Source: Affinundibacterium seohonense
GTDB taxonomy: Bacteria > Pseudomonadota > Gammaproteobacteria > Burkholderiales > Burkholderiaceae_D
Length of the DNA: 64,000 nucleotides
Direction of reading: 5' to 3'
Assembly (NCBI RefSeq): GCF_014284305.1
Contig: NZ_JACOFW010000002.1
Span: 62,001 to 126,000, forward strand
This document shows, one piece after another, positions 34,072-42,997 of the stretch. The position numbers and the translations under genes are program-made. Each line of letters starts with the position of its first letter. The first letter of the stretch is position 1. The notes under the pieces were generated by a model. It had not been told where the DNA came from and searched no databases. It was given only the letters and a program-made list of their open reading frames with translations.

Positions 34072-35265
34072 ATGTTACGTAAAACCCTACTCGTTGTTGC
34101 GATTGCCACAGCTTTTTCCGCTATGACTGCCTGCAGTAATGCGCCACAAGACGGCAAAAAAGCCAGCGCGAGCGCCAGTGCGTCCGCGACAGTGGCTAAA
34201 AGCGACGCCAAAGCGGGTCCTGAGAAATTGATTATTGCGAACGAAGATATATTGAATTTGCAGAGTAATGCGATGGCATCAGGTCCGGTGGTAACAGGCT
34301 CCATCCAACCTGAGCGTAAAGCTGATTTGCGTGCAGAAGTGTCAACTGTGGTACTGCAGGTTTTGAAAGAAAATGGTGAGGCGGTCAAACGTGGCGATGT
34401 GATCGTGCGCTTAGATGAAACCTCAATTCGTGACAATCTCAATTCAGCCAACGATGCGGCGCGTAATGCCGCGTTAGCCTTGGATCAGGCGGATCGCAAT
34501 TTGCAGCGTTTAAAAACCTTACGTGCCTCAGGCATGACATCGATGCAAGCCTTGGACGATGCCGAAGTGCGTAGAAATACAGCGCAGTCGGAAGTCTCTG
34601 CTGCCAAAGCGCGAGCCGCACAAGCGCAGCAGCAATTGCAACGCACGGTGGTGCGGGCGCCATTTGATGGTGTGGTAAGTGAGCGTAAAGTGTCCGCCGG
34701 CGACACCGCTTTAGCCGGCAAAGAATTAGTCAAAGTGATTGACCCGAATAGCATGCGCTTTGTCGGTCGCGTCTCGGCTGACAAAATCGGCATGGTCAAG
34801 ACCGGACAAAATGTCAGTTTCCGCATCAATGGCTATGCCAATCAAGAGTTCCGCGGCAAAGTGACGCGTCTCGATCCAGCGGCAAATGATGTGACTCGTC
34901 AAGTGGAAGTCTTGGTCGCCTTCTCCGATAGCAAGCAACCACGCGTTTCTGGTTTGTATGCAGAAGGAAATATCGAAGCAGAATCTGTGTCAGCCCTGAT
35001 GTTGCCAGAAGGTGCGATCGTCAAATCTGGTGACAAGTCTTTTGCCTGGAAAATACAAGGTAAGACTTTGAATAAAGTGGAATTAGCCTTGGGCAGTCGT
35101 GATGTTCGCACTGGTAATTATGAAGTGCGACGTGGCGTGGCGGCAGGTGACATCATTATGCGTAATCCTAGTTCTAATTTCAAAGAAGGCCAGGCAGTTG
35201 AAATGGCTACGGCACCTGTCACGAAGACAGCGATGGCAAGCACGACCTTGGCAATGGGGAACTGA
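34072..35265 (+). CDS. RND efflux periplasmic adaptor lipoprotein
   Basis: This 397-residue protein has a lipoprotein signal with lipobox MTAC at about residues 19-22 (FSAMTAC|SN). The adaptor order is visible: beta-barrel/lipoyl half (ERKADLRAEVSTVVLQVLKENGEAVKRGDVIVRLD), alpha-helical hairpin (about 110-170, with ALDQADRNLQRLKTL and repeated Ala/Gln heptads), second lipoyl half (VVRAPFDGVVSERKVSAGDTA), barrel and membrane-proximal domain. It links the RND pump to an outer-membrane channel. The ATG at 34072 has AGGTG upstream. The stop is 2 bp from the pump start. A run of Ala/Ser after the lipid Cys (KKASASASASATVAK) is an unusual flexible linker. Confidence 0.93.
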   Translation: MLRKTLLVVAIATAFSAMTACSNAPQDGKKASASASASATVAKSDAKAGPEKLIIANEDILNLQSNAMASGPVVTGSIQPERKADLRAEVSTVVLQVLKENGEAVKRGDVIVRLDETSIRDNLNSANDAARNAALALDQADRNLQRLKTLRASGMTSMQALDDAEVRRNTAQSEVSAAKARAAQAQQQLQRTVVRAPFDGVVSERKVSAGDTALAGKELVKVIDPNSMRFVGRVSADKIGMVKTGQNVSFRINGYANQEFRGKVTRLDPAANDVTRQVEVLVAFSDSKQPRVSGLYAEGNIEAESVSALMLPEGAIVKSGDKSFAWKIQGKTLNKVELALGSRDVRTGNYEVRRGVAAGDIIMRNPSSNFKEGQAVEMATAPVTKTAMASTTLAMGN

Positions 35266-35267
35266 TC

Positions 35268-38200
35268 ATGTTTCTATCTGATTTCAGTATTAAACGACCA
35301 ATCGCTACCATCGTTTTGATTATAGCGATGATGGCGATGGGCTTACTCGCGATGAGTAAGTTGCGCGTCAATCAAAATCCCGATGTCGAGATTCCGGGCT
35401 TATTCGTTAGCATCCCTTATCCTGGTGCATCACCCGATACGGTAGAGCGCGAAATTATCAATCGCATAGAAAAATCGCTGCAAAGTGTATCCGGTGTGGA
35501 CGAGGTATATTCTTACGCGAACGAAGGTAGCGCTGGTTTCGAAATGCGTTTCTCGTTCAAGAAAAATATGATTGAGGCCGCTGAGGAAGTGCGTAATGTG
35601 ATTTCCACCGTGCGCTATAAATTGCCAACTGAAATGCGCGAACCTATCGTGCAGCGCTTTGATCCGTCGACGCAGCCGATCTTGAATCTGGCATTGTCGT
35701 CCAGTAGTCAAACGCATGCGGAAATTTCACGTTTGGCTGAAGATACCTTAGCCACTCGCTTGCGTGGTGTTCCGGGTGTAGCGACAGTCACTGTGAATGG
35801 TGCCTTACGTCGTGAGTTGTCAGTGCTGTTGCGTGCTGAACGCTTGCGCGAATTCAATGTTTCTGCTGGCGAAGTGGTTGCCGCATTGCGCAGTCAAAAT
35901 ACCAATGCACCTGTAGGCAAAGTGCGTGGTGACTTAGAAGAAGAGAGCATACGCTTGGTTGGTCGCATCGAAAGCCCAGCCGAGTTTCAAAACATCGTCG
36001 TTAAGCGTCGTGGCGACCAGATCGTACGCTTGGGTCAAGTCGCGACCATCGAAGATGGATTCGCGGATATCAATGGTCTGAGCATTCGCAGCGGCAAACC
36101 GAATGTCGGCATTCAAGTTACACGTTCACGTGAATCGAGTACCGTGAGTGTCGCGAAGAGCGTCGTCAAAGCAGTGGAGGAGATTAACAAAGATCTCGCT
36201 AAAGATCATCCAGGTACCAAACTAGAAGTGACGCGTGATGGTGGTAAAGACGCGCAAAACAGTCTGAATAATGTGATTGAGTCGCTGATTTTTGGTGCTG
36301 TTTTAACGATCTTTGTGGTGTATGCGTTTTTGAATTCATGGCGTTCGACTTTGATTACGGCATTGAGTTTGCCAACCTCGGTGATCGCGGCGTTTATCGC
36401 GGTCTGGTTGTGTGGTTTTACTTTGAATTTCATGACCTTGCTCGGTTTGTCCTTAGCCATCGGGGTTTTGATTGATGATGCGATTGTGGTGCGGGAAAAC
36501 ATTGTGCGCCATATGCAAAATGGCTCTGATCGTCGTACGGCTGCTTTAGAAGGAACCGCCGAAATTGGACTCGCGGTTGCTGCGACCACGTTCTCTATCA
36601 TCGCTGTGTTTATTCCAGTGGCTTTCATGCCAGGTATTTCTGGTGAATGGTTCCGTCCATTTGCCTTGACCGTGACGTGTTCTGTGTTGGTGAGTCTTGG
36701 GATTTCCTTCACTTTAGATCCTATGCTGTCGGCCTATTGGGGCGATCCTGCTGATCATCACACTGCACCGAAAAAAGGTTTGAGCAAAGTATTGGCGCGC
36801 TTTAATGATTGGTTTGACAGTCAGGCAGATCGCTATGGTCGCGTGATTGCTTGGGCTTTGCATCACCGTCGTTGGATGGGCGCGATTGCCTTGGCGAGTT
36901 TTGTTGGTGCTTTGGTGTTGCAAGTGACTTTGGGCGGTACGAGCTTTTTGCCGACCGCAGATTCCGGTAATCTGATGATCGAAGTTCGCACCCCTGCATC
37001 GTCATCTGTTGAATATTCACGCCTGAAAATGGAAAGAGCCGCCGCCTTGGCACGCACGATTCCAGAGGTGAAAGAAACTAATAGTAATATCAATGCCTCT
37101 GGTGGCCGCATCTATGTCGATATCGGTAAGAAAAACTCCCGTGAGCGTAGTGCTAAAGAGATTGCCGTGGAATTGCGTGAAAAAGTGAAGCAATTGGTGG
37201 GTGCTGAATATGTAGTCTTAGATGATTTGAACAATGGTGCACGTAAGCCGATTCAGATTGAATTTACTGGTCCAGATTCGCGTAAGTTATTGGAGATCAC
37301 CAGCGCTTACATGGATGAATTACGCAAGGTTCCAGGTGCGGTTGATGTTGGTTTGTCGCAGCAAGATCCTAAGAAAGAATTAAAGATAGAAATGAATCGT
37401 GGTCTGGCTAACTCGATGGGAATTTCTATCAACGATGCAGCACAAGCTTTACGGGTCGCCTTCGCTGGCATTGAAGTTGGTGACTGGGTCGATCCTACTG
37501 GTGAAACACGTGATGTGGCAGTGCGGCTACATCCGGCGGATCGCGTGAGTAAAGAAAATATCGAGCGTTTGCCGATTGCGATTGCAGGCACCAATGAGAT
37601 GGTTCCTTTAGATCAAATTGCCACTGTCAGTATGGGTAAAGGACCATCCGCAATTGAGCATAGCAATGGCAAGCGTACGATCACCGTGTCTGCTAATGCG
37701 CAAGGTCGTGCCAGCGGTGAAGTGACCAAAGACGCGATGGCATTAGCGAAATCCTTCAATTACCCACCGGGCTATGGTCTGTCTTTGGCCGGTGCTGGTC
37801 AAGATCAGGATGAATTGTTTACTGAAATGTTGATTGCTTTGATTTCTGGTATCGGTTTGATGTACTTAATTCTGGTGATGCAGTTTAGCTCCTTCACCGC
37901 ACCTTTAGCTGTGATGCTGTCTTTACCTTTGTCCTTGATTGGCGTGGTGATCGCTTTGATGATCACTGGCAGTACGATTAATCTGATGAGTTTTATCGGC
38001 ATCATTATGTTGATGGGCTTGGTGGCGAAAAATGCGATTTTGTTGCTCGATGCGGCGCGCAAACAAGAGAAGGATGGGATGAATCGCGAAGACGCCTTAA
38101 TGCATGCAGGCCGGGTTCGTTTGCGTCCTATCTTGATGACGACGTTTGCCCTGATTGCCGGCATGATTCCTGTGGCTTTGGGCTTGGGTGAAGGCGGGGA

Positions 38201-38483
38201 ATTTTATCGCCCATTAGCCATCGCCATTATCGGCGGTACCATCACGTCTACGATCTTAACTTTGTTAGTCGTACCAAGTTTTTACGACAGCATCGAGATT
38301 GCACGTGATCGCATGATGGCAAAATTAGGCCGCCGCGCTGATCGTTACAACCAAGCTTTAGCCCTGATTGTGACGTTGATCGAAGCGGTGTTGACCTTAA
38401 CTTTCGTACGCTTGATTTACCGTCTGGTTATGAAAGCCTTCTATGCCATCAGTGGCAAGAAAGCGAAGGTGGCGGCATCGTGA
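35268..38483 (+). CDS. RND multidrug efflux transporter (HAE-1 type)
   Basis: This 1071-residue inner-membrane protein starts MFLSDFSIKRPIATIVLII, the classic RND start. The proton relay is intact: adjacent Asp residues in IGVLIDDAIVVREN (TM4) and the Lys in LMGLVAKNAILLLD (TM10). Two large periplasmic loops follow TM1 and TM7, as in AcrB/MexB relatives. No outer-membrane factor is encoded beside it, so it shares one. The C-terminal tail is about 40 residues longer than AcrB, with an extra hydrophobic stretch (ALIVTLIEAVLTLTFVRLI). A terminator follows. A decayed copy of the gene tail occurs at 42700. Confidence 0.95.
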   Translation: MFLSDFSIKRPIATIVLIIAMMAMGLLAMSKLRVNQNPDVEIPGLFVSIPYPGASPDTVEREIINRIEKSLQSVSGVDEVYSYANEGSAGFEMRFSFKKNMIEAAEEVRNVISTVRYKLPTEMREPIVQRFDPSTQPILNLALSSSSQTHAEISRLAEDTLATRLRGVPGVATVTVNGALRRELSVLLRAERLREFNVSAGEVVAALRSQNTNAPVGKVRGDLEEESIRLVGRIESPAEFQNIVVKRRGDQIVRLGQVATIEDGFADINGLSIRSGKPNVGIQVTRSRESSTVSVAKSVVKAVEEINKDLAKDHPGTKLEVTRDGGKDAQNSLNNVIESLIFGAVLTIFVVYAFLNSWRSTLITALSLPTSVIAAFIAVWLCGFTLNFMTLLGLSLAIGVLIDDAIVVRENIVRHMQNGSDRRTAALEGTAEIGLAVAATTFSIIAVFIPVAFMPGISGEWFRPFALTVTCSVLVSLGISFTLDPMLSAYWGDPADHHTAPKKGLSKVLARFNDWFDSQADRYGRVIAWALHHRRWMGAIALASFVGALVLQVTLGGTSFLPTADSGNLMIEVRTPASSSVEYSRLKMERAAALARTIPEVKETNSNINASGGRIYVDIGKKNSRERSAKEIAVELREKVKQLVGAEYVVLDDLNNGARKPIQIEFTGPDSRKLLEITSAYMDELRKVPGAVDVGLSQQDPKKELKIEMNRGLANSMGISINDAAQALRVAFAGIEVGDWVDPTGETRDVAVRLHPADRVSKENIERLPIAIAGTNEMVPLDQIATVSMGKGPSAIEHSNGKRTITVSANAQGRASGEVTKDAMALAKSFNYPPGYGLSLAGAGQDQDELFTEMLIALISGIGLMYLILVMQFSSFTAPLAVMLSLPLSLIGVVIALMITGSTINLMSFIGIIMLMGLVAKNAILLLDAARKQEKDGMNREDALMHAGRVRLRPILMTTFALIAGMIPVALGLGEGGEFYRPLAIAIIGGTITSTILTLLVVPSFYDSIEIARDRMMAKLGRRADRYNQALALIVTLIEAVLTLTFVRLIYRLVMKAFYAISGKKAKVAAS

Positions 38484-38557
38484 TTTAATTTTTGTTGGTA
38501 AAGTCGACCTGAGTAAGCACCACTTCCTCGGCAAGACTAAGTGAGTAGTACCGGTTT

Positions 38558-38592
38558 GAGCCTGCTTGGTTTTCCACGCAGGCTCTTTTTTT
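38558..38592 (+). terminator. Terminator after the RND operon
   Basis: Perfect 8-bp stem GAGCCTGC/GCAGGCTC with a 12-nt loop, followed by seven T. Confidence 0.9.
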
Positions 38593-38659
38593 GACTCAAG
38601 AATTTATGACGTCGTGATGACTGAGAAGTGTTCACTTAAGAGGAAAAATCGAAAAAATT

Positions 38660-38693
38660 CGGTCACAAATAGGTCATAGAGTCTTGTTATAGT
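38660..38693 (+). promoter_or_regulatory. Pho box and -10 element upstream of the first alkaline phosphatase
   Basis: CGGTCAC-AAAT-AGGTCAT (38660-38677) has the 7-4-7 geometry of a PhoB box. TATAGT (38688-38693) follows after 10 bp, the spacing expected when the Pho box replaces the -35. Control by PhoB under phosphate limitation is therefore likely. Confidence 0.8.
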
Positions 38694-38724
38694 CCACGCT
38701 TTTAGACCACGTAGGATGGACAAC

Positions 38725-40188
38725 ATGAAACCGAATCTTCTCTTGATCTCAGTTCTAGGCGCACTGAGCGTACTCGCTTCTGGTTGCAGCAGCAACACCA
38801 GCAATACTAACAATTCCAGCACCGTACAGCCCGTAGTCGAACCACCGAAGAATGTGATTTTCTTCTTAGGTGATGGCATGGGTATGACAACCCTGACTGC
38901 AGCGCGTATCTATGCCGTTGGCGAAGACGGCGAAATGACGATCGACACCTTGCCAGAAACCGCCTTCATTAAAACTTTTTCAAATGACGCACAAGTCACT
39001 GATAGCGCTCCATCCATGGCAGCGTATATGACAGGCGTGAAGATGAATAATGAAGTACTCTCCATGTCAGCAGAAACAATCGCAAAATCGCCAATTGCGG
39101 ATGCGAATGGCAACTTTTTAGCGAACAATTGCGGCACAGGTAACGGCACTCCAGTCACTACGTTGTTGGAAGCGGCAAAAGCGAAAGGTCTGTCTGCTGG
39201 TGTCGTGACGACCACACGCGTAACGCATGCAACACCAGCGGCAACCTATTCCCATATCTGTCATCGTGATCTAGAAAACGACATCGCTGCAGCGGCTGTT
39301 CCAGGTGGCGTGGGTTACAACGCGGCTTTGGGCACAACTGGTTTGGATGTATTGCTCGGTGGTGGTAAGCAATTCTTCGTACCGGCAAAAGATGGCGGCA
39401 AGCGCGCTGACGGCCGTGATTTGATCGCCGAAATGAAAGCGAAAAACTATGCATTCGCGAGCAATAGCACAGAATTTGCAGCAATCGATGCCAGCAAGAC
39501 AGATCGCCTGTTTGGTCTGTTCACGTCTAGTCACATGAGTTATGACTTAGATCGCGATCCAACAAAGGAACCAAGCTTGGCAGACATGACAACCAAAGCC
39601 ATGGACGTTTTAGCGAAAAACAGCAAAGGCTATTTCTTGATGGTGGAAGGCGGTCGTATCGATCATGCTTTGCACGAAACAACAGCAAAGAAAGCTTTGC
39701 AAGACACAGTCGCGTTTGACAATGCGATCAAAGCGGCGATTGCAAAAGCGAAAGTAGCAGACCCAGAATTGAAAAATACCTTGATCGTCGTGACAGCGGA
39801 TCATGATCACACTTTGGTATTGAATGGGTACGCAAAACGCACCGGCAAAACGTCGGCAACTAACCCAGGTGTCTTGGGTGTGGTGAAAAACTATGTGACC
39901 GGTGCAACGGACAAAGATGCAGACGGCGTTCCTTACTCCATCATTGGTTTCGGTAACGGTGAAAATCGTGCGCAAGGTGCACGTTCGATTTTGACGAACT
40001 TTGATGAAACCCTCACCAGCGGCAATACCTATCACCAAGAAGCCGCCATCCGCGTCGGTGCTGGTAGCGAAACTCACGGTGGTGCTGACGTATTTTTAGG
40101 TGCCATCGGTAAAGGTGCCGATACCTTCTACGGCACGATCGATAACACCAAGGTCTTCAATTTGATCAAGGCAGCAGTTGGTCTGTAA
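38725..40188 (+). CDS. Alkaline phosphatase, lipoprotein, PhoA family
   Basis: This 487-residue protein has a signal with lipobox LASG|C (Cys 21). The alkaline phosphatase core is complete: metal Asp 50 in FFLGDGMG, nucleophile Ser 94 in TDSAPSMAAYMTG, THATPAATYSH, MVEGGRIDHALHE, VTADHDHT and SETHGGADV. It should release phosphate from organic esters at the envelope, held by its lipid. AGGA lies before the ATG at 38725; a second ATG three codons upstream is too close to that site. It is preceded by a Pho box and followed after 64 bp by a paralogue. The Asn/Ser/Thr-rich linker after the Cys fits a membrane tether. Confidence 0.93.
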   Translation: MKPNLLLISVLGALSVLASGCSSNTSNTNNSSTVQPVVEPPKNVIFFLGDGMGMTTLTAARIYAVGEDGEMTIDTLPETAFIKTFSNDAQVTDSAPSMAAYMTGVKMNNEVLSMSAETIAKSPIADANGNFLANNCGTGNGTPVTTLLEAAKAKGLSAGVVTTTRVTHATPAATYSHICHRDLENDIAAAAVPGGVGYNAALGTTGLDVLLGGGKQFFVPAKDGGKRADGRDLIAEMKAKNYAFASNSTEFAAIDASKTDRLFGLFTSSHMSYDLDRDPTKEPSLADMTTKAMDVLAKNSKGYFLMVEGGRIDHALHETTAKKALQDTVAFDNAIKAAIAKAKVADPELKNTLIVVTADHDHTLVLNGYAKRTGKTSATNPGVLGVVKNYVTGATDKDADGVPYSIIGFGNGENRAQGARSILTNFDETLTSGNTYHQEAAIRVGAGSETHGGADVFLGAIGKGADTFYGTIDNTKVFNLIKAAVGL

Positions 40189-40252
40189 TTCATTTACATG
40201 CTTATCGACACGCGCATCGACATCAAGAATCAAACAAAAATTGGAATTCATC

Positions 40253-41689
40253 ATGAAAAATACTTCTATCGCTAACGCATTTGTAGCGCCGCTGGCTAAA
40301 ACGCTGGCACTCACTTTAGCTATGGCATTCGCCAATACAGCAGCTGCCCAAAGCACAGCAAAAAACGTCATTTTCTTTTTGGGTGATGGCATGGGCCCAA
40401 CCACAGTGACAGCATCTCGTATTTACAAATACGGTGAAGACGGTAGCTTGAATATGGATAAGTTGGAACGTACAGCACGTATCAAGACTTTCTCTGCAGA
40501 TGCACAAACAACCGATAGCGCGCCATCGATGGCGGCATATATGACAGGCGTGAAGATGAAGAACGAAGTCATCTCCATGACTGCGGACACAGTCGCCACG
40601 CCGCCAGGTAAAGATGCTAACGGCAATCTCACAGTCAACAACTGTGCAGCAACTGGTAACGGCACGTCGGTACCAACTATTTTGGAGTTAGCTAAAGCCA
40701 AAGGTAAAGCAGTTGGTTCTATCACCACTACAGAGTTGACGCACGCGACGCCAGCAGCGACTTTTTCTCACATTTGCAACCGCAATGCGCAGTACCATAT
40801 CGCTGCTCAGATTGTACCTGGCGGCGCTGGTTACAATGCTGCCTTGGGCGATGGCGTTGACGTATTGATGGGTGGCGGACGTAATCACTTCACACCATTC
40901 AATGCGACTAGCAACAAAAATGGTCGCGCTGACGGTCGCGATTTGTTAGCGGAAATGGCAGCAAAAGGCTATGTGGTTGCTGCGAATAAAGCGGAAATGG
41001 CTGCCGCACCAAACACCAAAAAATTTATCGGCTTGTATAGCAGCAAGAGCCAATTGGAATTTGAATTAGATCGTACTGCAACGCCACCATTGGGTGAAGG
41101 GGCGAACCAACCTAGTTTGGCGGAAATGACGACAAAGGCGATGGATATTCTTTCGCAAAACACCAATGGTTATTTCTTGATGGTCGAAGGTGGTCGTATC
41201 GATCACGCCTTGCATGGTACGAATGCTAAACGCGCTTTGACTGACACCATTGCATTTGACGATGCGATTAAAGCCGCTTTGGATAAAGCGAAATTGACTG
41301 ACCCAACTTTGGCTAATACCTTGATCATTGTGACGGCTGACCATGATCACACCATGGCATTCAATGGCTACGGCAAAAAAGGTAATCCGATTTTGGATAT
41401 CAATCGTGACTACAAAACTGGTCAACCAAGCAAAGATGCAGACGGCAATACTTACACGACTTTGGTATTTGGTAACGGCCCAAATCGTCCTGCTACACGT
41501 ACCAACTTAGACAGCGTGACCGTATTGGGAGATAACTATTTGCAAGAGACAGGTGTACGTTTGAGTAGCGAAACACATGGCGGTGGCGATGTGAAATTAC
41601 TTGCCACTGGTAGTAATTCGAAACTGTTCAAAGGCACGATCGACAATACCAAAGTATTTAATTTGTTGAAAACGGCGTTTGGTTTCTAA
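40253..41689 (+). CDS. Alkaline phosphatase, secreted, PhoA family (paralogue)
   Basis: This 478-residue protein has a Sec signal peptide (about residues 1-32, NTAAA|QS) and no lipobox. The same active-site set as the upstream gene is present: Asp 45, Ser 89 in TDSAPSMAAYMTGVKM, THATPAATFSH, MVEGGRIDHALH, VTADHDHT, SETHGGGDV. Blocks of ten or more identical residues show that the two are tandem duplicates, one lipid-anchored and one soluble. No separate Pho box was seen in the 64-bp gap, so it is probably co-transcribed with the first gene. The start is the ATG at 40253; the frame is open into the preceding gene. Confidence 0.92.
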   Translation: MKNTSIANAFVAPLAKTLALTLAMAFANTAAAQSTAKNVIFFLGDGMGPTTVTASRIYKYGEDGSLNMDKLERTARIKTFSADAQTTDSAPSMAAYMTGVKMKNEVISMTADTVATPPGKDANGNLTVNNCAATGNGTSVPTILELAKAKGKAVGSITTTELTHATPAATFSHICNRNAQYHIAAQIVPGGAGYNAALGDGVDVLMGGGRNHFTPFNATSNKNGRADGRDLLAEMAAKGYVVAANKAEMAAAPNTKKFIGLYSSKSQLEFELDRTATPPLGEGANQPSLAEMTTKAMDILSQNTNGYFLMVEGGRIDHALHGTNAKRALTDTIAFDDAIKAALDKAKLTDPTLANTLIIVTADHDHTMAFNGYGKKGNPILDINRDYKTGQPSKDADGNTYTTLVFGNGPNRPATRTNLDSVTVLGDNYLQETGVRLSSETHGGGDVKLLATGSNSKLFKGTIDNTKVFNLLKTAFGF

Positions 41690-41716
41690 GTCGTATTGAG
41701 TCGTCATCGCAATAAA

Positions 41717-41747
41717 AATGAGTGAGTCCTCGACTCACTCATTTTTT
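41717..41747 (+). terminator. Terminator after the alkaline phosphatase pair
   Basis: Perfect 12-bp stem AATGAGTGAGTC/GACTCACTCATT with a 3-nt loop, running into six T. Confidence 0.92.
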
Positions 41748-41795
41748 GTTATTGAAATCTGTTATTGCAGTTTGTTTTTCCCATTTAGGTATCGT

Positions 41796-42520
41796 ATGAA
41801 ATTCGTTCCAAGCACACTACTCGCCCTTGTACTTCTCGGTTCCAGCCTTGCACTAGCCAATGATCTTCCCAAAGCACCTGAGCTTGATTTAAGCATCAGC
41901 TATTACAGCAAAGTGTTGACCCCAGAAGGCGTTACCCGTGAAGCAAAATATCAAGACAATATGCAGAGACGAGATGGACACATCTGGCTGTATCGCGTCT
42001 TGCCTAAGGCCGGTGGTGCTGCGCATGACCATGAAGCACCAACAGTCAAAAAAAACAATACAAAAAAAATAGTGAAGATACGCATCAGCATTTTAACCAT
42101 GTGCTCGTACCGCGCCACGTGACTTTCGAAAACAACAAAGTGCAGTTGGAGTACATTGACACCGTCAATAAAATACGCATCTCGATCCCACCTACAGACT
42201 ACGGCAATGTGAATTTCGATGGTTCGTGGGAAAACAGCTATTTCTTAGTCGATCCCAAATTAGTGAAAGCGATGCCGATGTCGAAACGAGTCTCTAATGT
42301 GCCGAATGCGGTTTGGTATGAACGCGAAAAGAATGGCGCCTTTCAACGTGTCTTGTGGGATGAGCAAAGACAGATTCCCCTGATCATTGAAAATGGCGAC
42401 AAAGCCAGTAGCTCTTACCGCCTTATCGAGATACAAGTGAGTAACAAGTTGAGTAAAGAAACACCTTGGAAAAATACCAAAGGCTATGCGCAGAAGGAGT
42501 ATTCTGACTTTCTCGACTAA
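41796..42520 (+). pseudogene. Exported His-rich protein, split by a frameshift at an A8 tract
   Basis: The first part (41796-42122) has a signal peptide (MKFVPSTLLALVLLGSSLALA) and reads ELDLSISYYSKVLTPEGVTREAKYQ up to HDHEAPTVKK. The rest of the protein (to 42520: VPRHVTFENNKVQLEYIDTVNKIRIS...) is in the -1 frame. Two A8 runs (42048-42055 and 42062-42069) lie at the junction. The first forms A-AAA-AAC in the correct phase for -1 slippage. Read through, the product has about 240 residues with a His-rich stretch (AHDHE ... DTHQHFNH) that could bind metal. It is either a phase-variable or decayed gene, a programmed frameshift, or a sequencing error. It lies between phosphatase genes and after a terminator. 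No family is recognised. Confidence 0.75.
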
Positions 42521-42544
42521 GTTTCTGGTCTAGGCTCCAGCAAT

Positions 42545-42564
42545 TGGTCGGTACCAGCCGACCA
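42545..42564 (+). terminator. Hairpin after the frameshifted gene
   Basis: TGGTCGG/CCGACCA stem with a 6-nt loop and only TTT behind it; a weak terminator at best. Confidence 0.4.
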
Positions 42565-42699
42565 TTTGCTCAGATATGTAGCAATTACTGTTAGCCAACA
42601 ATTGTCCCGACAAATCGTATTGCCAAACTAGCTGCAGCACGCCATGCGATGACCCACTTCACATTCCATTTCAAACGAAGCAAAGCGATCGCTGCCAAT

Positions 42700-42865
42700 C
42701 CTTCGATACCATCAGTGGTAAGAAAGAGAAGGTGGCTGCGCTATACATACATTTAGGAATTTTGTTGGTAAGGCGTGGCAAAGTCAGCACAACTTTCTTT
42801 GATGGGCTTTTGAGTCGTATTGAGTCGTACCGGCTTGAGCGTGCTTAGCTTTTCACGCTGACCCT
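42700..42865 (+). pseudogene. Decayed copy of the RND pump 3' end and its terminator
   Basis: Bases 42700-42739 match the last coding bases of the RND transporter (38439-38478) at 35 of 40 positions. TTTTGTTGGTAA recurs just downstream in both places. GTCGTACCGGCTTGAGCGTGC and the following hairpin region match the terminator segment near 38547-38580. No longer coding part survives. It is a scar of an old duplication between the RND-phosphatase junction and the region before phoX. Confidence 0.7.
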
Positions 42866-42894
42866 TGTTTAGATTTTTCGCTCTAGATGTTGCC

Positions 42895-42950
42895 GTGTCA
42901 TCTTATTGTCATGAATCCGTCATTTAGACGTCACACACGCTGACTATGAT
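42895..42950 (+). promoter_or_regulatory. Tandem Pho boxes and -10 upstream of phoX
   Basis: Four 7-bp units, each with 4-bp spacers: GTGTCAT, TTGTCAT, CCGTCAT and ACGTCAC (42895-42934). TATGAT (42945-42950) begins 10 bp after the last unit, exactly the spacing found ahead of the first PhoA gene. This is a strong PhoB target. Confidence 0.88.
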
Positions 42951-42997
42951 TCCCCGCTTCCTTCCCCCTCATCTAAACACCCACAGGAAAAGAAGCT

